Origin: Malachius bipustulatus
Taxonomy: Eukaryota > Arthropoda > Insecta > Coleoptera > Melyridae
Direction: 5' to 3'
Length of the DNA: 64,000 bases
Assembly (NCBI GenBank): GCA_910589415.1
Contig: OU342630.1
Location: forward strand, 48,578,012-48,642,011
The notes under the pieces were generated by a model that made no database searches, was not told where the DNA came from, and saw nothing but the letters and a program-made list of their open reading frames with translations. Shown here piece by piece: positions 54,918-64,000 of this stretch (its first letter is position 1; each line of letters opens with the position of its first letter). A program made the position numbers and the translations under genes.

Positions 54918-56024
54918 CTGAAAATCGAAAAACTTTCTTAAATCGTGAATTAAACCCATGTGAGTCAGTCTTATTAACTTTTAAGAAGTTATATATCTAA
55001 AAGTGTACAATTACGTGGCATGACTGAAAGTATATAAAGTATAAAGTTTTGGAAAAGATACACATACAGCATAGAATAAAACTTATCTATGTAAACATTA
55101 ATTACTTATTATTGTTTTGAGAAGATAAAAGGAAAACTATCTTTTAGACAATAAAATATTATTAGCGTGGTCATTAGCTTTTATTAAGTAAGGACGTTTA
55201 TAATTAGAGGAATTAACTTTCTAAATATTTATTTAGGATTTAGTATGAATAAGTTTTTTTAGGTACTTTGTATGACTAGTTTAGTTTGGTATTCTTCTAT
55301 TTAAGTTTCCATTTGATTTTAGGTAGAAAATAAATAATTGCTATAAAGTTGAAAAGATATAAAATAAAAGAAAATGTATTATGAGTACCTAATTAAATGT
55401 TATCAAGTTATTATGAAAATATTATAAATCATGTTGGAAGAAGGAAGAAGGAAGAAGTTGAAACTGACCCCCGTTTGGTAAAAATAATCTCCAACAATTG
55501 CTTCTGTGTAGCCCAAATTAATCAAAAAAGCAGCATCCACTTTAGAATATTTCTTTGAGAACTCGCTGTACACATTTTTTTTACATAAATTTAAATTTAA
55601 ATAAAATCCAGGACATTACTGGAAACGATTATTGAATCCTTATGGCGCCGGTTGCAATGGCAAATTATCCATTAACTCACTAACCTGCTATAGAATAGAT
55701 CGCTCCATAAACAATGGTATTGTTAGCAATATAAAACTTTACTCATTGTCCAAAAACAGAAAAATATCTCATTCTACCTTCTACTTTATTAAATATACTC
55801 GTATTAACAAGCTAAATTATTTTTCTGCAAACTTGCTATTAGAATTCCATAATTTTCTTAAACCTGTTTAATGAGTTATTCATGGATAAAATATCGTCAT
55901 CTATTCAGGAATACTTGCTATTATTCACTTGAACGATTCCGCAACATTAACATTCACCTATAATAATACGGCGTTGTAATTTTGGTCCTCGTGAATAATA
56001 GCCAATTATGTTCGTTGAAGAATA
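54918..56024. other. No gene recognised
   Basis: Presumed intron; a short GAAGAAG tandem at 55438-55460. The 79-codon plus-strand frame at 55632-55871 has no motif. Confidence 0.4.
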
Positions 56025-56609
56025 TACAGGCTGATCCCGAAATGGCGGACACGGTATACAGGGTGTTGTAGATGATGTTCAGAAAGACTGTAAATTTAAA
56101 ACAAAAATTGTTTCCTCGCCTTCGTTACCGAGATATAGGGTGTCCTTTTTCTAAACTTTAAATCAAAACGGCAGTCAAATTTAAACAACCTCCACTGGCA
56201 AAGCACATGATTTGACATAACTATTACGATAGCGTTTGCTTTTTATTTTTATTATTATCGGGAACGGAATTACATGCATTCAAAGTTTACCTATTCCCTG
56301 AGTTAAACAAAATTTTTCAATGTGACATCGTTGTTCAAATTCGAGCTCAACAATGCAACTAAAATAGATTTTGAATAATATTATCGGATATATGTTTCCC
56401 CGCAACGATTATTATTTTGAACATTGTTGAACTTTCCATTTATGTTCTTAAGAAGAGTAGTGCAGTGTTGTGACTTTTTTTTCCACAAAAGTGGTCATAT
56501 CTTCTTAAGGGAGCCATACTGGAGAAAACAGTAAATAAAACTTAGAATCCTTAATCCACAATGGATGCTGTGGTGCTGTCCGTGTCCGCCATTTCGGGAT
56601 CACCCTGTA
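56025..56609. repeat. MITE/foldback with TACAGGCTGATCCCGAAATGG ends
   Basis: Left TACAGGCTGATCCCGAAATG pairs with CATTTCGGGATCACCCTGTA on the right (about 30 bp). A second, inner TACAGGGTGTTGTAG end lies at 56057. Interior AT-rich and non-coding. The element at 61910-62599 is a relative in opposite orientation (shared GGATTAAGGATTCTAAGTT and CAGAAAGACTG words). Confidence 0.75.
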
Positions 56610-58177
56610 TACTATTCCCAATTTTTAAATCAATTTTATTAATGGCTAAACAGCAAATGTACGGTAATTTTTCAAAACAGTAAAAGTGGAGAAAATTGTC
56701 GAAAATAAGTAATCATTACAATAATAATCAATAATAGTCCAGCAATTTCAATTAAATTTATTTTATCAAGGAGATTTCAATTTTTGCATCTCTATTTTTG
56801 ATCTATTTCATCACTTAACGAGCGTGAAGTGTATAAAACTCTCACTGTAGCTCTTAAATTGCCCAAAAAAATTCTGATAAAGAAAATGAAATATCTATGC
56901 GTTCTGAGCATATCCATAATAATCAGGAAATCTCTTCGGAATGTTAATTAATTATTATTATTTTGAAAATCCCTTCCTATGTGGTCTGTTTTCCTTGGTT
57001 TTTAGACTTTTGCGTTGAAAGAGATCTTTTTTCTTTCTTTTAAGTAGGTATGCCACTTCAAATTTATCAATCATGATCGTAATGAGTGCTACTAAAAAGT
57101 GGCAATACAAAATTAATTTTTGAACACCGATAAATTAAGTGTACAAGTATGAAATAACTTATTGCAACCATCTAAACATCTAATAATTACAATGACATTC
57201 TAGTTAATTAATTATTCTAATTCAAACCGATTGTGTTTTTATTTTAAATAGGTAAATATTCAAAAAGTGAGTAAACATAATTTAAGTATTTTACAGTAGA
57301 AATCGAAGTTTCATTGCATTTAAATTCCGTTACTTTTATAATTATTATTATATCTATAAAATGGCGACATGCCCAAGACTTTAAATTTTAAGTCTTTGAA
57401 TCAATTCAAATTGAATCAAATTGAAAAATTAAGATTTTGAATCCAACAGAGATAGAACCTTGACTTCAATAATATGAAAGTTGTAACTGAAGCTAAGGAG
57501 TTTCCAAAACTAGTTTCAGTTTGGGCGAGAACCTAAAAATGCCGAAACTGGAGCCAAAAAACTAAAAACCGGAAGTCGGCCATATTTCCGCAACGAAGGT
57601 TCAAATCCAAAAACTTCAAATAAAAAAACGTTTCGTCTTGGCGAGACCTACACGGCCCTTACCGTTGTCTAAATCGAGCTGGTACACCATGTATATAGTG
57701 CTCAGATAATGGCTGCGTTAAAAGTCGACAGCTCCTGACAGCAAATCGGAGGTAAACATCACTGAATGTCATATTGTTTTTAAAAGCGCTGCTAGCTGCT
57801 TCCAAGGTCAAGCTGTTAGTGACATAATGTTTGAAGCAAAACTGTCATCTCACAAAACTGTCATAGTAGGTACCATTAGCCAGGAAGATAACGTTTAACC
57901 ATAGAATAGATACAATCAGAATATAAACTTCAATAAAAATATCGAGTTCGCGCATCTACTCGGCGCATAGAGATCCGCCATGATTTGAGATGAGCTATAA
58001 TATAATATGTAATACAGGTGTCCAAGGAAATGTCATCTACACCGTCATAACATTCATGTTTCTACTGCGTTTCTACTCTGAAGCAATGGCCGCTAGAGGT
58101 GTGGCTTGTCTCTAAAAGATCAAAGGCACCGCCGGCGAGCTTAGCTTCTGATTGTATTTATTCTGTGGTTTAACACC
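56610..58177. other. No gene recognised
   Basis: 57360-57700 has the look of repeat DNA, and the minus strand at 57630-57650 reads GGTCT-CGCCA-AGAC-GAAA, like the second half of a hammerhead but without the CTGANGA core. The rest is AT-rich. Confidence 0.4.
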
Positions 58178-58620
58178 TCCAATTCTTCTGGGAGAAACCA
58201 TTCCATTTGCAAAGGAATCCAAGTATCTAGATAGAAAGCATCCTGGATAGAAAGCTTACTTGGAACTCCCATCAGCAAAAATTTACACACAAAGCCATAC
58301 CCTTCTTGTGGACGTGTAAAGGATCTGTGGCAAAACATGGGGAATCGAACCCAAACAAGTATACTGGCTTTACGTAAAAGTCGTCGTAAAAAATGCACTG
58401 TCCACGCAGATGAATGAAGATATTTTCAGACAGCCAAGCGGCTCTAAAAGCTCTTAGTTCCAGTCATTTCTCCAGTCACTGCAAATCCAATAAGTTTGTC
58501 TGGAACTGTCAAGTAACCTTGAATGCCCTAGTAAGGAGCAACAAAGTCTCTCTGATCTATGGATTCCGGGCCATGCTGGACACAGAGAGAACGAACTTGC
58601 CGACTCTCTAGCCAGGATTG
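58178..58620 (+). pseudogene. LINE ORF2 remnant: RT C-terminal region plus RNase H
   Basis: Frames in order: LLGETIPFAKESKYL, then LDRKLTWNSHQQKFTHKA, then ICGKTWGIEPKQVYWLYVK, then FSDSQAALKALSS, KVSLI and, after another shift, WIPGHAGHRENELADSLARI. The pattern VPFVKEVKYLG-LDSKLTW, GK-WGL-PK-VYWLY and SDSQAALKAL / W-PGH-G--GNE-AD-LAR is diagnostic of RNase H-bearing non-LTR elements (I, R1, LOA or Jockey-like). DSQ and the H and D of PGH/ADSLA carry RNase H active-site positions. At least four frameshifts and a large internal deletion make it dead. Confidence 0.8.
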
Positions 58621-60200
58621 TTATAGTGTAACCATTCCGCTTGTGTAACAGGAGCGTTTACATTTTAGCTGTTCCGGTTCCACTGACCATTACGTCTAAT
58701 TCCGGTTATCTTCTTATACGGTCTTATACGGTCTTATACTTTAACTAATCTTCTTATAAGGCAGTAAGTATGAGAGCCCATATTATTAGTTCAAAAAGTG
58801 ACCAGAGATGAATTATAGATGTCGCTTTAGTTGCTGTATTTCAGCATAAGAATCATCCCAAACCAATATTTCGAGGAACCCTGCAAAAAATTGAACCTCT
58901 GCATTTCCTTGATTTCTCTAGTTATTTCTAAACCATTATGTCGAACTTATTCCTATCTCGGAACCGAAACAGTTGGGACTAGTAAGTGGAAATAGCCCTC
59001 TGGCACACCACTAGAGGAAAGGTACCGAATCCCATTTTATCGGACCAGAACCAGCATTTGGTATATCACCGAATATTGCCAAAACAACAATACGCAACTG
59101 GGCTGAGAGGGTAGTCTACCAGCATTGGCACAACTTAGCAAGATTTGATGATTCGAAGGTATTTACCTATACATGGTAGTGTGGCTCCCAGAGCGCCATG
59201 GGGATTTCTCGGCCATGGGGGAAAAAGGTATGAACTGAAATCCTGAAGGTTCATCGAACAGCGCTGAATGCCGCTTGTGCTTTGAGAAGAACCAGATTAC
59301 AAACCTTGAAGCACGCCAATGATTTGGACACTGGTATTGTACACAGACTAAGAGTGAATTATAGTGAGGTGTGGGGGTAAAACTAAGGAAAGGACCACCA
59401 CGAAGCTGGATGGTGTAAGGGTGAAATGCGAGTTTTCACTATTGTGAAGGGAGTCGGGTACTAGCGGTGCTCGACGAAGGTGTGTAGACCCTTTCCTGCA
59501 AGATAGGCAGATCGGTGTCTCCTGCGTGTATCTGTGGTGTTAATGTCCGGTCAACTTAAAAAGGTTGCCGGAATAAATATACAGAAGTGTTAATTTTGAT
59601 AATAATTAATAAGTGTACCAAGCAGTATAATTAGGTATACTTCGTGTCTAATCTACAGTATTCATCGTTCAGTTTAAGGAATTAGAAAGCAGCGTATTCT
59701 TCAGTTTAACAGTTAATAATTACCAAACAGCGAGTACTCATCAGTTCGAGGAATATTACTTTTAATAATTAAAGTAAAAGTGGCAGTCAAGAGCCCCAAC
59801 CCTGGATGGTACCGTGAGGGTTTAACCATATTGAGCTTTATTGATTTCATGCTAGAATTTAAGTTGTAATTTGTTGATGACAAATTTGTAATTGTGTTCT
59901 CTTTATGTCATAATATAATATTATAGTGAAGTATTATTAATTAACTCTTCCCTTAATTGATGCAAAGTAATCCTCAAAAGAACAAAAGAAAAAGAAAGAA
60001 AAAAAGGTGCTACAACCTTCGGGAGAGACTTTCTCACACCGGAGGACATGGATCCATACCAATAGTATTTAAAATGGTCAACTTTCTCAAAGAGGCTGGC
60101 CTAATGGCGTTAAAGTAGCATGACTAAATGTGAGTCACAAGACCACGCTAAATCTAATCTAATCAATCTAATCTAATCCAATCTTAATTAATCTAATCTA
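58178..60200 (+). mobile_element. Rearranged, degraded non-LTR retrotransposon with RNase H
   Basis: Ordered remains of a LINE ORF2: end of the reverse transcriptase (58178-58400), RNase H (58414-58620), a degenerate stretch (about 59090-59340) reading INWAERVVYQHWHN-like text, and the C-terminus IPIVFKMVNFLKEAGL near 60060-60112, followed by a (CTAAT)n tail at 60148-60200. Segment 59380-60010 does not fit ORF2 and ends in an A-rich stretch, so another element may be nested there. A gap of about 100 residues is missing between the reverse transcriptase and RNase H. Confidence 0.7.
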
Positions 60201-60764
60201 ATTGCTGTCATTTTTTTCTGTTTTTTCATGATAGTTGTTCAAAAATTTTTGTTATTGTAGGACAACATACACCCTACACCTATCTAATCAAATAAGATTA
60301 AAGGAAATTTTAAATTTTAATTACTTAATTTCCCAGGGTGTAGCAATCTGTTTTGATAGTTGACATTATTAATGACTAGCACGGCTATAGCTTTTGCTCG
60401 ATCACTAAGCACACATCGACTTTCATGACAACGACTTTGCTGTCAACTCAGCAGCAGTGGCTTTGAACCCAACCATTATACTCAATTTTTTTTTTCAATA
60501 TTAGCAAGGGAAGTTTACGATCGGTAATTTTCGTCGCGGTCACAATAATACTATACCCTGCATACTTTTTCTCTATTTTCTGTCTAATTCAAATGATTTA
60601 GAAGATTATTAATGCAATAACTTGAGATTGAGATAATAAATAAAAATTGAATTAATTCATAGTGCATCATCACCTACTCAAAAACGATGACTTCTGCGCG
60701 GTAATAAACAGAAGACAACCATTTATTTTATAAAACGTCCTATGTACCCACTGCTAGTTATCGT
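60201..60764. other. No gene recognised
   Basis: AT-rich, no supported feature. Confidence 0.4.
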
Positions 60765-61245
60765 AGCTGTGTGATTTTATTTTCCGAACATAGTGAATTC
60801 CTATGCAAATATCAATTATTGCTCTAACTGTTTTACAGTAAAGTGTTAAAAAATCTCTAAAACTTGTTGAGAAAAGGCGATTCTGATGCATCAACTGGGT
60901 TTTCAATTGGTTCAACCGTTTTCGAGAAAATCGTAAAAAGGTTTTCAGTTTGTGACTTCATTTTGTTCATTGTTTTTATTTCGTTGGGACGTCGTCTTGG
61001 TCATTTGACATAAAATTTATTTCTTAAAGTCAAGTCAATAATGAAAATGACGTCACGTTCCACGATTTTCTCGAAAACGGCTGGACGAACGAAAACCTCG
61101 ATTAATGTATATTTTTCCTCAACAAGTTTACATCCAACATGTTAATGTACTACAATAATTAGGGGAGCTAATATTTACACAGCAATTGATAATTTTTGCA
61201 TGAGAATTCCCTCTGTTTCCCCGAAAATAAAATGATCCAGTGCTT
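60765..61245. repeat. Foldback element, ~230-bp arms
   Basis: Left GATTTTATTTTCCG and TGAATTCCTATGCAAA pair with the right-hand complement near 61190-61240. Pairing continues through AACTTGTTGAG and CGTTTTCGAGAAAATCGT to a centre near 60990. TGACGTCA occurs in the right arm. Non-coding. Confidence 0.7.
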
Positions 61246-61460
61246 GAAAGCTTTGTAGAACAAGCTACTTCCTGCGTTTAAGAGAAATTTTATTGAAAAC
61301 AATGTTTGGAAGGTGAAAGGGGTTCCGCTCTTTTAAAAATTAACCGCGGACAGAATAAATTTACGAAACCATATCGTTCCAGTATTATTGTATCCATATA
61401 GGTACCTTGTGGGAATGAGTTTCAAAGGAATAATAGGATAAAATAATTTTGAAAACTCAC

Positions 61461-61502
61461 GATTCCCTTGACTCAAATCGATTATCCTGGGTATATGCGG
61501 CA
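61461..61502 (-). CDS. Candidate 42-nt micro-exon
   Basis: Minus strand: acceptor TTTTTTACATTAAAG, 42 nt open (AAYTQDNRFESRE), donor TC|GTGAGT. Phase 2 on both sides, so it joins in frame to the exon at 54810-54917 (TC|A gives Ser). The same phase on both sides and a length divisible by three would allow it to be skipped without a frame change. Short, so chance cannot be excluded. Confidence 0.33.
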
Positions 61503-61909
61503 CTTTAATGTAAAAAATATCGTAAAAACAAACGGAACAAAAATACACAGAGCACTTTGAGAACTTATGAAAACACTGTTTTTTATCAGTTGAATGAAAA
61601 CTCACTAGCCATAAAATCTGTTTATTGATTACAAAAGGTCGTTTAGATAAAATTCTTGATAAAGTCTCCTTATCGCATCTATAATTCGTTCGTTACTCAA
61701 TCATAGCTGTATTAGAAATTATGTTTATTAAAATGCTAGACAAGCGAATCGATTACCTAGTCAAAATTTTGTACTATAAGTTCTTCCCTTGCTTAAATTA
61801 ATTACTTGGATCTTTTACACAAAAATTTTAGTTCCCGTACCTACAACAAACAGCATCCCACAAACAGCAAACAAGAAGCAGCTCAATAATGATAGTTTTT
61901 AGGTAGGTA
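61503..61909. other. No gene recognised
   Basis: AT-rich spacer between an exon candidate and the next element. Confidence 0.4.
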
Positions 61910-62599
61910 TACAAGGTGATTCCGAAATGGCGAACATCCAAAAAATGGTGGATTAAGGATTCTAAGTTCATTTACTTTTTCATCTAGGATAGCTTATTTG
62001 AGAAGATAAGAACAATTTTGTGGGGAAAAAAGTGACAACACTGGATATACTTCCTCATGCAGGAAGAAAAATAGTGTCTATAATAATAGTTTAAAACACA
62101 GAATAAAATAGGTAGAAACAGGTTTTTCAACTCGGTTAAAAATCTTTTTCGGGAAAAAAATTATTCGATTTTCTTATCATTTTAGCTGTATCTTCAACAA
62201 AAACCCCTCTATTTATTTATGGTACTTACCTATACCATTGAATCACCTTTATGTTCTCAATAAATTACAAGTCCAACATATTATTCAAAATCATTTTCAC
62301 TTTAATTATTAAGTCCCAATTTGAACAGCGATGCCAAATTGACAATTTTTATTGAACTCGAGGAATAGCTAGAATTTGAATGTCTTTAATTCCGAAAACG
62401 GTAATAAAAAAAACATATTATCGGAAGTGTGAAATCACGTGTTTTACTAGTGCAAGCTGTTTTAATTTGACTGTATTAAGTTCAAGAAAAAGGCAACAAT
62501 ATCGGTAATGAAATCGTGATGGAACGAATTTTTGTCAGTCTTTCTGAACATCCTCTCAACATTCTGTATATTGTGTCCGCGCATTCGACATCACCTGTA
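61910..62599. repeat. MITE related to 56025-56609, opposite orientation
   Basis: Starts TACAAGGTGATTCCGAAATG and ends CATTCGACATCACCTGTA. GGATTAAGGATTCTAAGTT lies near the left end here but near the right end (as complement) in 56025-56609, showing opposite orientation. Both ends carry mutations in the ACAGGGTG word. Interior non-coding. Confidence 0.7.
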
Positions 62600-63540
62600 T
62601 AAAAATTAAAATATATTTATCTTTTTCTCTTGTATGTATGAAACATAATATTGCGAAATTCACATGTCTTATAGATGCATTTGCCCCGTTATACAAATCA
62701 GTTTTCTCAGTTTGTTTAATAAAATTACTATTTATAATAGACGACTTTGTCAACACAATGAGGGTTATGTCAACATTTACTTGTCCTAATTGAATAAAGT
62801 AGAAAAATAAAGGACTCTCTCTTATATAAATATGATATACCTAATTGTGCAAAATTGCAACTTTAAAATAATTCAAACCATATCTTTGAACCAAACAATG
62901 TTTAAAATTTAGTCTGCAATGACCGGTGCGATACAGGAATAAATATCTTTATTGGAAAATAAAATTTATTAAGAATAAAATTCTGTTACAGAATTTATAA
63001 GCCATCATATAATAATAAAGCTATTTGAATAAGGGTTTTGGTTGGCAGAATGCAATGAAAATATTTCATGGTGTAATAACAGTTTGCATGTGAAATCGTA
63101 CTTGGATAATATTTTATTCTGATTTACACACAACCCGAGCTGCAGACGTTTGGAGTTCATGAAAAATTTAAAAACGATGGCTGGCTCATGCCATCGGATA
63201 TACAGCATCAAAGATGCGATAGTCTCACTCTACTGCCAATTTCCCAGGGCTTGCTCGGCTGGATGAGGAATTCGAAAAATCCAAACGAAACGCATGGCGA
63301 TTTTTCAATGGTTTCAGCGTAGATACTCGTACTGCAGTATTTTACCAATAAATAAATAGTTTTCCATCGATATTGGAGTGTTCAACCACTGGGTATGCAA
63401 AAAAACCTTGAGAAAATATTCATAAGAGATTATTACATAATTATTTATTAAGCATTACAAAAAAATTCTAATCTTTTAAAAAGGAATTACAAAAGAAATC
63501 TTTTGTTAAAAAGCCTTTGAAAATTATAAACTCTTTCTTA
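62600..63540. other. No gene recognised
   Basis: AT-rich. The minus-strand frame 63005-63211 has no motif. Confidence 0.4.
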
Positions 63541-64000
63541 AGGTATGTTTCCACCAAAGGAACATTGAGGAACTTTTATGTAGCCACAAGTTTCGTCTTG
63601 TTTCTATAAACAAGAAACTTTCAGAAACATACATAAACTTATCGTTTCCACTGAAGCAACTAAGTCGCCGGAAGTCGCTTGTTGTTTGTGGCAACAACAA
63701 CTTAGAGCAACACCGGGTTTCCATTGAACCCAGTGTTTCCATTGACGTGGAAGTGTAAATTAAAACGTTTACTGTGTTTATAATTATTTTATAGTAGAAT
63801 ATGGAGAGAAAAGATGAAATTGCATTAGCGGCGGCGGCATGCATTGTATTAGGTATCTACCAAAAAGCGGCGGAAAAGAAAACATAAATGCTAGGTAAAG
63901 CCAGACGAGTCTGCAAGAAAGAGATGACTTTGGTGTAGCACAGTTGCTTAGCGTCCTCAAGAAAGACGATTGGAAGCGTCCTCAAAGAAGATGCTCGGGA
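63541..64000 (+). mobile_element. 5' end of a PIF/Harbinger transposon, runs off the window
   Basis: TTA (a typical PIF/Harbinger target trinucleotide) is followed by AGGTATGTTTCCACC. The next 260 bp contain several TTTCCA words and a small palindrome at 63589-63620. A transposase start follows at 63801. The right end is outside the window. Confidence 0.5.
63801..64000 (+). pseudogene. PIF/Harbinger-like transposase N-terminus, frameshifted, partial
   Basis: ATG at 63801 reads MERKDEIALAAAACIVLGIY and then QKAAEKKT before TAA (63887). Another frame continues with RDDFGVAQLLSVLKKDDWKR. The order (acidic/Ala-rich start, basic stretch, then KR-D-FG---LL--L---D) is like the opening of insect Harbinger transposases, where R-W---W---R---GAY--L--EL--ED is usual. 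With the early stop and shift this copy should be inactive unless an intron removes the gap. Truncated by the window edge. Confidence 0.45.

Noticed and set aside
57625..57655. Possible further hammerhead (GGTCT-CGCCA-AGAC-GAAACG on the minus strand)
   Set aside because: Stem II and GAAA are there, but the CTGANGA core is not, and no stem I can be drawn. At most a relic.
63524..63844. 106-codon minus-strand open frame
   Set aside because: It is antisense to the PIF/Harbinger end; its Ala run is the complement of the GCGGCGGCGGC coding the Ala-rich start on the plus strand.
1..64000. CRISPR arrays, operons, ribosomal RNA genes, riboswitches
   Set aside because: No regularly spaced direct repeats with unique spacers, no bacterial-type gene clusters and no rRNA-like sequence; the DNA is clearly eukaryotic.

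Overview
The window is AT-rich, intron- and repeat-dominated animal DNA, most likely from an insect. Evidence for this includes non-LTR retrotransposon relics of arthropod type, an IS630/Tc1/mariner-type transposase remnant, a PIF/Harbinger end, Penelope-like/retrozyme-like hammerhead ribozymes and a scattered TACCTACC/GGTAGGTA word. There are no bacterial-type genes, operons, rRNA genes or CRISPR arrays. No complete protein-coding gene is visible. Most short open frames are chance frames inside inverted repeats.

Layout. (1) 0.2-16.7 kb is packed with foldback (long inverted repeat) elements: 248-639, 3809-4626, 6895-7281, 7901-8776, 9209-10039, then an almost unbroken chain 13549-14477 / 14656-15721 / 15730-16734. 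Many start and stop with TACAGGGTG / CACCCTGTA at a TA. (2) 16.8-26.1 kb is a district of hammerhead-ribozyme sequences. The best is an 815-bp insertion (25302-26116) flanked by an 11-12 nt target duplication and built from one full 450-bp unit, one partial unit and one inverted partial unit. A well-formed hammerhead straddles the unit boundary. (3) 29-31 kb holds another foldback and an element carrying the start of a tyrosine-recombinase-like protein. (4) 31.9-39.7 kb shows two large foldbacks whose arms are pushed apart by younger insertions. One insertion (37386-38260) still encodes an internally deleted DDE transposase, the best clue to what mobilised the TACAGGGTG elements. (5) 43.1-45.1 kb is a 2-kb pyrimidine-biased tract. 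(6) 48.5 kb carries a second well-formed hammerhead. (7) 49.4-64 kb has further foldbacks, two degraded LINEs (40.8 kb and 58.2-60.2 kb) and a PIF/Harbinger 5' end running off the window.

Host gene content appears only as minus-strand exon candidates with good splice signals and coding-like composition: 61461-61502, 54810-54917, then terminal-exon candidates 53359-53455 and 52087-52234. All four have matching phase, so they can be read as the 3' part of one minus-strand gene with alternative last exons. A phase-compatible internal exon lies at 35985-36203 and a separate terminal-exon candidate at 4822-5016 with an AATAAA signal downstream. I do not recognise the protein family or families. 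All exon calls need transcript data.

How the parts relate: the window looks like large introns and intergenic DNA of one or more minus-strand genes, colonised by one dominant class of DNA transposon derivatives (foldbacks with ACAGGGTG ends) and by hammerhead-bearing retroelements.
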